From assembly GCA_036852015.1 (NCBI GenBank), contig JAANDG010000498.1:45426-109425 (forward strand): a stretch of 64,000 bases of DNA, given 5' to 3'. This DNA is from Pelodera strongyloides (Eukaryota; Nematoda; Chromadorea; Rhabditida; Rhabditidae). The notes beneath the pieces were generated by a model. That model ran no database searches and was not told where the DNA came from. It saw nothing but the letters and a program-made list of their open reading frames with translations. The position numbers and the translations under genes were made by a program. Positions 12,001 through 22,280 of the stretch are shown in pieces (positions within the stretch are counted from its first letter, which is position 1; the number at the start of each line of letters is the position of its first letter).

Positions 12001-12551
12001 TCCTTTATAATCTACCATTAACAAACAATGCATTTAGATATGTGTACGCGAACGGCAAGCCGGCACCGATGAGGACTAATCTTGATGAGCTGGATGAAGC
12101 TGAATTACAAAATATGTACGTTATTAGTTATTATTTATATATTATTTATATGATTGGTACGGAGGCGCAATTGATAATCGATTTTCGGGGTAGCGTCCCA
12201 AGGGCCTTTATTATAGCAAACTAGCCAGTAAGATTTGCAGGGTTGTCCAGAATGTTTAATGGTACACAAATTATTGTTTATATCCTTTGTGTAATGTTGG
12301 GATTTAGAATTCACAAGAACTCAAACGGGCGATATTGTACGTAATGTAACATGGACTGCACTGCGCTATTACTATTTCTACTATTGAACTACTTTGTTTT
12401 CAGGTTATCGCGGATAACATGGTACCTGCGTTCCTCCAATTTCTACTGTGTTTGGTGTGGATGTTTGTATGGAGATGAGGCTGAATTGAATAGAGAGTGC
12501 CCCGGAGATAGTAGACAATTACATGATGATGGGGGAGGTCATAGTGATTAG
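9025..12551 (+). CDS. G-patch domain protein, GPATCH11 (CCDC75) homologue
   Basis: Exons 9025-9088, 9347-9464, 9721-9824, 10120-10169, 10350-10451, 10830-10939, 11435-11576, 12038-12115 and 12404-12551. The product opens with an acidic MSSDEEDFMSD like human GPATCH11, then a charged helix. A G-patch follows from about residue 72 (GFQMLAKMGFKAGMSLGK), then a coiled coil (RMKERARMA), WFWPCY, and a C-terminal CVWCG..Y..EAELNRECPG segment matching the family tail. G-patch proteins generally bind RNA or activate DEAH helicases; a splicing or centromere-linked role is family knowledge. One junction is unresolved: exon 7 ends in phase 0 at 11576, but exon 8 reads as protein only in phase 2, so a small exon or unusual site may be missed. 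A TTTCAG at 8995-9000 could be a trans-splice acceptor. Confidence 0.88.
11229..11395. repeat. Short palindromic element, GAGGCCATATTCACCAC family
   Basis: Ends AATTCACCATTCCG and GTGGTGAATATGGCCTC are inverted partners; the interior shares the block GGGGACAG..AAATAGCATTC and CGCAGAGAAAAAGACGG with copies at 13475, 34902, 38365 and 62836. It lies in an intron of the GPATCH11 homologue, just before exon 7. No coding capacity. Confidence 0.75.
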
Positions 12552-13268
12552 GTTACTGTAGGATTGAAGTTCTGAATTAGGCTACGGTATGGGTAGGCAA
12601 TGTAGTCCTCCAGGTTATAAGATCAGGATGCTGGATGCATCTACACTGGGGTGATGTAGGATTTGAAATTTGAAGTATGAAGAAGTTTGAACTTCTAAAC
12701 TTCTAATTTGGGCTACAGTAAGTGATGTGATGATGTAGGATTTGGACTTTAATTAAGCTATGTTAGATCTACAGTAGAGAATTTGTACATGTGTTATTAA
12801 TTATTTGGCTTATTTATTGTTTAAAAAATGTTAATTACTTTGTTATATTTCTTTTTGTAGCGATGTTTGAACTTTTTCTAATAGTCCAGTAGTCCATGAA
12901 AATTGTAATTGTTTGTGCTGCGATTCATGAGAACTTTGTTTGTAACAATTTTTACGTGTCTGTTACGGGTCATTAATTTGAAAATAAATGATTTTAAATG
13001 GCACACATTGTCTTATTTTAGTGTAAATGGCCGAAACTTTCCCAGTTGTTTCTTTTTACAGTGGTTGTGGATCGTGTTATGCATTTGAAGACGTGCATTC
13101 TTATGAATATATCGAGTTGAATCTAATATTTTTAGTATTTGTCATTTTTTCTTGTAGGGGAGTTAGTCCAACTTATGGAATTTTCCTCCATGATGGGTTA
13201 TTTTGTCCAGGAGTCCAGTCTACCGTTTATTGTCCCTTTTCTTCTTAACTGTTCTAGTTCTAAGTAAG
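12552..13268. other. Intergenic between the GPATCH11 and CWF19L1 homologues
   Basis: AT-rich spacer of about 0.7 kb. An AATAAA at 12983-12988 could be a poly(A) signal. Short degenerate repeats of GGATTTGAA/GGATTTGGA appear near 12657-12750. No exon was found. Confidence 0.5.
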
Positions 13269-16200
13269 ATGGCCTCAAAAGTGCTAGCCTGTGGAGATGT
13301 GAACGGCAAATTTCCGGCACTGATTAAACGGCTCAACACTATTGTGAAGAAGGTTAGTTTGTGAATATTTCGTTTGGGAATTCAGTCGGGGGGATGAGGG
13401 GGTTAATGCCAAGCAATGTTATGTGCCAAGTTTATGCAAGTCGTGCAACATTGTGTTTTGCGCGGCGTGCACCTGAGGCCATATTCACCACCCGATTCCT
13501 TTGGGGAAATTGTTCCTGGGGACAGAAAATAACATTCGAATGTGAGACACGCAGAGAAAACGATGGGGAATTGAGTGGTGAATATGGCCTCAAAACTGTA
13601 AGAGAATTTCATATTGGTTTATCGCAAGCAGAACTAAAGTACTGTAGTTATTTAAAAAAAAAACCACTGACGCTTTCTACGCGGTTCATAACTTATAACT
13701 AACCTTTTGTGATTTAGAGCGGCCAATTTGATATGCTTCTGTGTGTGGGCGAGTTTTTCGGTGAAGACGACGAAATGAATCAGAGAGTGGTGAGCGGAGA
13801 CATCAGCTTCCCTATTCATACCTATATTCTGGGTGGGTTTTAATTCTTTTTAGATCCATTCCCTGTCCTTATGAGTTGAAGGCTAAGTGCTAACTGTGCA
13901 AGTTTGAAGTTAGGGCTAGACTATATATATATATATTGGCATTCATGGCTGTTACGGAAGTTTTGTTGTATCTGAACCGTAGTCATTGAATTATCGTATG
14001 AATGAAAGGACTGAGTTTATCCATGAACTGATTACCGTAATTATGGATACCATATGTTTTGTGAGAACCGTACTTTTTTGAGTAACTGTAGTTCTTTTTG
14101 AGTTTGAGAACCGGTTGTGATGAGTACCGTAGTTATTGCGAGTTCTAGAGTACTGTAGTTGCTATGATTACTGTAGTTTGCATGTGTATCGTTTATTCGT
14201 TATTATGAGTTCCAGAGTACTGTAATTGTAGTTGCTTGTTGCTATGATTACTGTAGTTTGCGTGTGTAGCGTAAAGTTGCTATCACTCTACCAAGTTATT
14301 CATTATTTATTCTAGGTGGTTGTTGTCCATACACGTCGTCCCTCTACCCAGCAGATGATGGATGCGAAATCGCGTCGAATATTACTTATCTCGGCAAGAA
14401 AGGAATCTTGAACTCCCCATCCGGATTGACAATTGCTTATATGAGTGGAATTGAGGGTTGGTAATTATTATATTATAATATATTATGTTGAGTACGATAC
14501 CGGCTACAGGCTGCACTAAGAGCATTGTAAACCTTGAGCCGTGGTGTAGACGTGACGGTTTACATACGATGTACAACGGTACATGACACGTGATATTGTA
14601 TGTAGTGATATCGTCTAGATGTAGGCCTTTGGTCGATGTTGGGAGGCCCACTAATCACTTCGCACTGTCGTCGTATCCAATAAACCAGTGAATCCCATAT
14701 TATACCAAACATTACTCCAGGTATCAGAGTCATTGGTGTACTTTACCTGAGCGTGACTATAACTTAGACGAGACTTTCGGGTTCAATACATGGATTAGCA
14801 ACTGACAATCCTTGTGTCTCTCTGGTATAGTATAAAGGTTTAATTTTGCAAAGTTAAAGTTACAAACATAGACATGATGCCACGGAACAGTTACTGTAGA
14901 AATCCTCGCATTAGTTAAACATAGATTGACAGTACTGCTATCTAGGTGAAACGTCGAATGCTATGCAGTTTAACATGGACGATGTGAGGGAGATGCTCCG
15001 GCCGATCGAAGCAATGGGGGAGTTCACTGGAGTCGATATACTACTGACGAGCATGTGGCCGGCACAGGTGGGGATGTGGTTTAGTTGGAGGGTTAGATAG
15101 ACTTATTTATTTATTAAATTAAATTAAATAACACCACATCACAATGAGATGATGAAGAATAAGTAGTATAAAACTCATGCTCTAGTTCGTTATAGCTTTT
15201 GTTTTCACTTCAGTGTATAATTTGTTACACGCATCGGTGTTCTTTAATAATTAAATAAATAAATAAATACACATTGTTCGTTCTACTGTGGCAGCAGTGA
15301 GGAAACGTTCTTTGTTCACTTGTAAATTATTACGTGAACTTCCACTTACAATTAGGCGTGGAATTATTATTGAATATAACTATTTAGGTTGCACGTCATT
15401 CGATGAATCAGCCTCCGAAAGAGGTTGAAGGATCCGAATTGCTCTCACGCATGGCCACAGGTAGGGTATGTTAGAGGGATTGAATGGCAATTGTAATATT
15501 CAATTCAGATTCAGGTCAGGTCAGTCAGGCGCCGTTAAGAGTACTGTTTCCTTTTGTGACCGCGTATGAAGGTTTGGTGAAACATGCACCTTGTAATATG
15601 AAACAATATAGTACTTTTTCTTCTTGTGACCGTGTATGAAGGTTTGGTGAAACATAGACATTGCAACATAACATGCATTTTGATCACACATTGTAGTAGA
15701 GCACAGGTAGAAAGTATGTATTCAGATGTCGTATGCGGAAAATGGGAACCGTAGTACTGAAAGCGTAATAACATGTTGGCCTTATGAGACAAGGGTACAT
15801 GACATGTGACTCTTTGCTTCCGATCGCTTTTGCATACCAGTTAAGTAATCAATCTATTTTCCGGACTCCGTCCTCGTTATCACTTTTCTGGAATGGGAGT
15901 CCATTATGAACGATCACCTTACAGGTAGTTGCCCTATTACTTTAATTGATTACATCGATAGCTTCTGGAGAAAGCCGATCGAAATTTGAAACGCCCGAGT
16001 TATATTAGTGTGTTGTGAAACATGACGATTTTCCACACTTCGAAAAGTGCTAAACTCAAAATATCCTTCCAAAAGAAACGATTAGTTGGGTTCACTTTTT
16101 GCTTTTGGGTTAGCGGTAGCTCCTCTTTTTGTTGCACGGCCCACCATCTATTACGTTTATTATCTCTAGTTGTTCACCGTTAGTAGTAAATGACTTTACC

Positions 16201-19200
16201 CCTTTAAAGCGAAATACTGGCCGGTTTTTGAAACACATCGAGTACACCATCATTATTATGCAGCTTATGCAAATGAACACAAATTATAATAAAAAATCGA
16301 GCTAAATTCGAGCAACTTAGCATAAATAAAAAATACGTAATAATTCAGTGGTCCACGGGGCGCGCTTCAAAAACCGGCAGGTATTTCGCTTTAAGGTTTG
16401 TCTTGTGATTTGTTCAGTAATTTTCGTGTGTTGTAGGCCATTTTTGCCTCAAAAATAAGTCAATGATAATGGCCCCCCGTTATGTAATAGCACCAAATGT
16501 ATATTACTATTACAGGAATCATCAAGTGGTTGTTGAAAAGCAACGGCATTGCACTCGTTTCATTGGGCTGGCTGCCGTGGACAATCCGGAAAAGGAGAAA
16601 TGGATTTACGCGTTCTCGGTGGTACCACTCAAGAAGATGTCGAGGTAAGGTTTATAACTTTTACTTGTGACATACGTAGTGAATGAGGGAATGGGCTGGT
16701 TCATATAGATGTGACATGATTTAACATAACATAACATAACATTTATTACGACAACAAATGTATCGCGCAAGTTTGTCAATATAAGGCCATTATCAAAGAA
16801 AAATATAGATTTATGGTACTGTACTCTACTCTACTCTACTCTACACATATATATCCTTCTATGGTATCTGTATTGTGTACCTGTATATCCCTTCCCTGTC
16901 TCCCGCTGGTGCAGAAACAAGGGTTTTGACATCTTTGACTTGATTGGAATTGGATTTCGTAAATAGATCAATAGATCTTAGTATCACAATAAAATCACAA
17001 TATTTCAGAGAGGATTTGACCGCTCAACCGCCAAATTCATCCGAATTTCCCTACATGAATATCATTGAGCAGCAGGTGCAAAGGTGAGATTTTGGTTCGA
17101 TTTTAGAAGGGACATGGAGATGGGATGGGAGTGCAAGGATTCACGATGCATTATTTATTTTGCTTGAGTAGTTAGATGATTTAGTTTGTAGTTTGTAGTG
17201 GCTACCTGATTTTTGTGCTGTGTAGTTTCGAATTAAATCCTTGTGATCCTTTTGACACCGTGTTTATTTTAATGAGAATAGTTCGTGTATGTAGGGTAGT
17301 GACCTAGCATTGTGGAATGGCTACGGTAGCCGGTAGCTTATTTAAAGTAATCTATAAATTTAGGGAGAAGCAATCGATAATGGATCGCATGAAGGCCGAA
17401 GGCAAGGATAGTAACACCCGATTTGATATGGAGGCGGACATGAATGCGGATGCGGACATTGGGAGTCGGAAGAGAAGGAGAAATGAGTTTGGAGGAGGTT
17501 TGTAGTTTACCGTGGATGTTGTACCGTAGTTATGGGTACCGTAGTTGTTATGTGTGGGTGTCATTTGTTCACTTGTCGTATTTTAAGTATTGATAATCTG
17601 TAGCCAATGTGCTAGGGACAATGACAAGTACGGTTATTTTGTTATGACTGTTGAGTCAGAGTATCATGGTTGTCATTTGTACTGTAGTTTTCATTACCGT
17701 AGGTGTCGTTTGTGCCATAGTCCGTACGTGGGTAGTTTGTGTGTCATGGTTAGGCCATGTTCACTTGTACATACAACATTTACTATTTCTATTTCTATTG
17801 CATAATTATCCCTCCTTTTAAAGATCGAAAGTTTTTAGACGACAGTGCAGTCGAGAAGAAGGCAGCCGCCCCGTGCTGGTTCTGTCTTTCAAATGTGGAC
17901 GCGGAAAAGCACTTGGTCGTATCGGTCGGTGATGCGTGCTACGCTGCCATGCCCAAAGGACCACTCACTGATGACCACGTGCTTGTGCTTAGTGTTGGTG
18001 AGCACTTTTTTTTAGAATAACTGTATAGTTCAGCGCTTGCAGAGTGGTTAAGTGGTTAAGTGGTCACGAAAAGGTCGCGGGTTCTATTCCAGTCCCAGGT
18101 GTTCACCCTATTAAAGCGAAATGACGGCCGGTTTTTGAAACGCAGCATGGACAGCTGAATTCTGAATTCTTACGTATTTACGCAAAGTTGCTCGAATTTA
18201 ACTCGATTTTTTTATTCTAATTTATGTTCATTTGCATACGCTGCACAAGAATTCTGGTCTACTCGATGCGTTTCAAAAACCAGCCGGTATTTCGCTTTAA
18301 GGGTGTAACAAATTGATTGGCCCACCTGCGTTGGCGATTACTTTTTTATAGATATAAAATCAGTTCTCACTTTCGTTTTTCGAAGCGGGCGGCGTAGACA
18401 ACATCCCATTCTTTTTCAAGAATATTTGTTGCTTTAAAAACCGGGAATATTCATCGAGTTAGTGGGCGTAAGTTTTGGTTCCTTGTTGGTTGTTTGCCAT
18501 GCATTTGTGATACATTTATAGTGCATATGACTGAAATACGCGATTTTTTTTCTAGTTATACTGTATTGGTTTGCATACACTATATTATATGGGGGTAACA
18601 GTTGTCCACCATACTTTTCAAAAGCCTGATGTTACTCCACTTTAATCTCACTTTGTTCCATTTCAGGCCATATTCAATCACTGGTGGCTGCCCCAGATGA
18701 GGTGCGCGACGAGGTTGAGAAGTACAAGAATGCGTTCACACTGGCAGCCGATAAGGTGAGCATTATGAAGCTATGTAAATGCCGCGTGATGTCGTAATAG
18801 TTAATTAAGCCGCTGATTGAGTTATTAATTAAGTAACAAGTCAACCATTGTTTTCAGTTTGCACTCGTTTCGTTTGAAGTTAGAGGTTGTGTGCATAGGA
18901 TATTATAATTTTGCCTATTATATTTATGCTTGTTCCAGAAGGGCAAGGCGTTGGTGTGCTTCGAAAGAAACTACCGTACCCATCACTTGCAGGTGCAAAT
19001 GATCCCAGTGCCCAAGGTGGGGATCTACTCTTAATTCTAATAATATCCTTGTTTCGTGTATTCTAGAGTTTATGTTGCATCTGAGGTGTTTTAGTTTTAG
19101 TAGACGACTGCATCTTAGGTGTTTTAGTAACGTTTTAGTTTACTTCGCGGTTCGAGTTAACTTGCATTCGGCCGTTTGTTTATGATTATTGCTTAGCCCG

Positions 19201-20114
19201 CCTTATTTCTGATTTCGGAAGCTTTAGTCCGAAGTGCCGGACTTGCGGACATTTGTGTTCACTTTATTGGGCATTTAAATTTATACAGAAACCATATTTT
19301 CAGGCGTGCACCAAGGGACTGCGAATGGCGTTTCTGAACCACGCCAGCACGCATAACATCGAGTTAAGCGTAATCTCGGCTGAAGATAAGGTAAATTGCT
19401 TAACGCTAACATTTATTGCGACAGTTTGATTATTATGTCATCTGTCTCTCTTTATATCGCCCTGTCTGTCTCTCCTTCACATGTCTCTCTCTCTCTCCTC
19501 TCTCCTCTCTGATTCGTTAGTAGATACGGCTAATACTACGGTATGATAATCTAATTATCTATTTTCGAACTAAATGATGTAGCTCGGTCTCTTTGCTCAT
19601 CGAGGCTACTTTTTGTAATAAAAAAAAGAAAAAACTAATATATGTACTATGAAACAGCGCAATGCGTAATGAAAAATAGTTTCCAGCTCTCGGACCTCGT
19701 CAATGAAGGATGTCCCTACTTTTTTGCCGAACTCCCAGATGGCACACGGTTGTTCACAAGGCAAATGAGAGAATTTCCCCTCCAGTTTGGAAGAGAGGTA
19801 CTGTAGTGATTAATTAAAGCGGTATGATACGTGGTTCGTGTGGCCTACACAAGATGGCACCCAATGGCCACCATTTTGCATATGATGCGTGGGAGTGTGC
19901 AATTGTCCAGTATAAGCTTTAGAAAGCACGCACAATCGGCATGAAAAGCAACTGTCTATAGGTGCTCGCCTCAAGTGCTATACTCGATTGCGAGGAGAAG
20001 ATTGATTGGCGTGGTTGTGTACTGGGAGAGGAGAAGGAGACTGAACTAGTGGTGGCGCTCAAGAACACGTTCAAGCAGTTTGACTTCACCGATGATGGAG
20101 AGGATAGTGATTAG
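13269..20114 (+). CDS. CWF19-like protein 1 (CWF19L1) homologue
   Basis: Fourteen exons: 13269-13352, 13718-13832, 14316-14456, 14946-15067, 15388-15460, 16437-16644, 17009-17083, 17364-17497, 17824-17997, 18667-18755, 18939-19016, 19304-19390, 19687-19797 and 19962-20114. All phases agree and give 547 residues, close to the human 538. The N-terminus (KVLACGDVNGKFPAL) is the metallophosphoesterase-like domain. TRFIGLAAVDNPEKEKWIYAF precedes the linker. CwfJ domain 1 starts at PCWFC (334-338) with VEKHL-like and TDDHVLVL segments and the HIT-like HHLQVQ at 420-425. CwfJ domain 2 holds YFFAELPDG, FPLQFGRE and the W..C core. The family is linked to late spliceosome/RNA branch handling and, in humans, to recessive ataxia. 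The linker (residues 273-325) is poorly conserved. Introns carry several TTAA elements. Confidence 0.95.
13475..13591. repeat. Short palindromic element, GAGGCCATATTCACCAC family
   Basis: A 117-bp copy with perfect 17-base ends GAGGCCATATTCACCAC and its complement, in intron 1 of the CWF19L1 homologue. The interior is shortened but shares GGGGACAGAAAATA and CGCAGAGAAAA with the other copies. Confidence 0.8.
14100..14275. repeat. Intronic duplication rich in ACTGTAG/ACCGTAG
   Basis: Two copies of a roughly 60-base unit containing GAGTACTGTAG, TGCTATGATTACTGTAGTTT and GTGTGTAGCG-like ends. The short word (A/C)TGTAG recurs through introns of this window. Confidence 0.5.
15540..15670. repeat. 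Tandem duplication in CWF19L1 intron 5
   Basis: The segment TGTGACCGYGTATGAAGG and following TTTGGTGAAACAT occurs twice, about 83 bp apart, with minor differences. Non-coding. Confidence 0.65.
16204..16394. mobile_element. TTAA-flanked palindromic element, AGCGAAATNCCGGCCGG family
   Basis: Bounded by TTAA on both sides, with inverted ends AGCGAAATACTGGCCGG and its partner; the middle has the conserved words TCGAGCTAAATTCGAG and TTATGCAAATGAACA. Lies in CWF19L1 intron 5. Related copies are at 18111, 26412, 47062, 57404 and 62517. TTAA target use is typical of piggyBac-type cut-and-paste elements (family knowledge); no transposase is present. Confidence 0.8.
16718..16795 (-). repeat. LINE 3'-end remnant with (TGTTA)n tail
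   Basis: Four AACAT/AACATAAC units followed by TTTATTACGACAACAAATGT and CGCGCAAGTTTGTC. The same tail and adjoining sequence end the LINE at 60538, so this is a short 3' fragment of that family on the minus strand. Confidence 0.65.
18033..18105 (+). other. tRNA-like degenerate segment in an intron
   Basis: Has an A-box-like GCAGAGTGGTTAAGTGG with a duplicated TTAAGTGG and a B-box-like GGGTTCTATTCC. Arms do not fold as a normal tRNA. Could be a tRNA-derived SINE head or pseudogene; immediately followed by a TTAA element. Confidence 0.3.
18111..18300. mobile_element. TTAA-flanked palindromic element, AGCGAAATNCCGGCCGG family
   Basis: TTAA at both ends, inverted ends AGCGAAATGACGGCCGG and its partner, and an interior GCTCGAATTTAACTCGA and TTCATTTGCATA. 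In intron 9 of the CWF19L1 homologue. Confidence 0.82.
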
Positions 20115-21990
20115 GCTTGTTTGACAGCGAACGGCTTGTTTAAAGGATCCGGGCCTCTCGAAAAGATTGACTGAATTTCCTTGCGACTGTGAAATAGTGT
20201 GAAAACCGTTCTCCATTACAACAAAACGTTGTTTTTTCAAACTTCCATAGTAATTGTTTCTGAGGTCCTAATCTTTCGTCTAGCTGACATTTTGAGGTGT
20301 TAGGTGACATTGACAAAGATTTTCATTATAGGGAAATGTATTTTATACATTATACAGATTTGCATTATACAAAAATGTATTTTATGAAAGTGTTAGTTTA
20401 GGACCTCGGAATATGTGCTTGTTAGCTTGTTGAAGGGAGTAGACCTGCCTAATTTATTATTTTTCAGTAATAGTGTTGGCATTTTAAGCCTCATTCCACC
20501 TACAACCTACTCCACACTTTTAACCAGTATTTTATTCATATTCCTTAAATATGATCCTAATTCGTATTTTAGTTGGGCTCACGGATTATTTCTCAGTTAC
20601 AGTAGTCGGTAACTATTTATCCCGTGGTAGCCGTAGACTAACGTAGTTGGTAGGTGGCGTTCAGCATATATAGTTTGATTGGTTTTTATTAGGTCTGTTT
20701 CAAATAATTTGGTAATGTAAGTAGTCAATGGGTTGTTTATATTAAATGAGTGTAAAGCGATCGGTTTGTCTTTTTTTTACATTCAACGGGCCTTATATTT
20801 AGTTAATTGTATTGTTTTGTTCCTATAGTTCTCCGTAATTGTTGTATGAGATCTCGTGAAAGATAATCCTCATGTGAATGTATGTTACATTGTTATTTTG
20901 TCAGATTGATGGTAATAATGTTGTTATAAATTATTATGTTTTACCACTGTTTCTGTTTTGCACATTGTTACGAAAATGCGAAAACGGCATGTTTCAGAGG
21001 TATCATACACGAGGGAGTTTTGTAATTTTTCTAATAGCTGTTGGTTTGATGGACTATGTAGTATGTTATTGCTAGGCTATAAGATTTCTGGGAAAATATG
21101 ATGGGTTGCGCAGACTGGGCTGGTAAAGGATGCTCCCTTCGCCGCGTTGAGCCATTTTTTTTTGGAAAAAGTGAAAAATCAGGGTACCTCTTGCTAGCCA
21201 CTTGTGAGCCAATGATTTCCGCGGTCCACATAGGAGAGCGGCCAGCCAGGCGCCTACCTCCCATAGCGGCAAGTTTTAATTTGAAAACATTCTTTGAAGT
21301 GAAGTTACTATTGTAATCGAAGTGTTTCTCGAACTACGTTGTTTTTCTATTTGTTGTTTTTCTATTTGTGTATTTTGTAACTGAAGTCACGAATTAATGG
21401 GGTTGTGATCCGCATGAAGGTTCAAATTCCGATAGTTACACTTCGCATTTAACTAAAAAAAACCTTCGTTGTGCGCGCCGCGAAGCGAAATATATTGTGG
21501 TATTGATGCAGAGTGCGCGAGCGGGTCGCTGCACACATACAAGTGCGCGCGCTTCCTTTCCTGCGTGGCGCATTGCGCTTGATTTTTGAAGAATGTTTGG
21601 TTAGTTTATTTTGAGGAACAACAATTCGAAATATTGTGGGGGAAGTCTAGTATCTGAATGACAGGGATCTTATCAATTATTTGTGTCTTCTATTTATGTC
21701 CAATTGGTGGCAACTGATTAACTGATAACCTCTTTAGTTTACCTTCCCACTGGCCGAATGTTATCGTTTGGAGCGTTTTTTCTTTTTAGCAATTTCACAA
21801 TTTATTGTTTTTAACTTACAATTAGAAATTAGAAGTAGACAGGCATATTTTGCGGTTTTGGTTTGGTATAAGCTTTGTCTCTGTTATATGGCTTTAGACC
21901 GCGTTTCTCACGTATTACTTGAGTCTTTGGAGTTAGCTGAAAGTATATGTGAAATGAAGCATACTGTAATGGTATGAACCATTACCATTG
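20115..21990. other. Intergenic between the CWF19L1 and PPT1 homologues
   Basis: About 1.9 kb of AT-rich sequence including the CWF19L1 3' UTR. No exon series, RNA gene or clear element was found. A GC-rich patch at 21460-21560 with many CGCG words has no recognised feature. Confidence 0.45.
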
Positions 21991-21997
21991 AAAAGAG

Positions 21998-22250
21998 CGC
22001 TTGAAGGGCCAGGCCCATTTCAGGTAACCCCTATTTTTGATCATCCCATCTGTTTCTCCGTGTAAAATATAGTAGAATGTAATTCTTTCCTAATTTTTAT
22101 GCGCAACATTCACGCCGTAATGTAGCCAGTAGTTTACCATAGCCAGCCATACACAACAATAAATTGTCACGCCCAGCCGCGCTGATTGGCCACTATCCCA
22201 ATTGCCACGCCCAATATGGCCTGAACTGCCCATAGAATGGATCTTTGTTG
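21998..22250. mobile_element. Truncated element, AGGGTCAGGCCCATTTC family
   Basis: Begins AAGGGCCAGGCCCATTTC and runs through CCCCTATTTTTGAT, CATCTGTTTCTCC and ACGCCCAATATGGCC in the order seen in the complete copies at 23274 and 55410. It lacks the right inverted end and stops just before the first PPT1 exon, so it forms part of that gene's proximal upstream region. Confidence 0.6.
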
Positions 22251-22280
22251 CATGGAATAATAGAGTTTTCCTCATTTCAG

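Noticed and set aside
13027..13248. Short plus-strand frame starting MAETFPVV before the CWF19L1 homologue
   Set aside because: No downstream donor or in-phase partner; the CWF19L1 start at 13269 needs no upstream exon.
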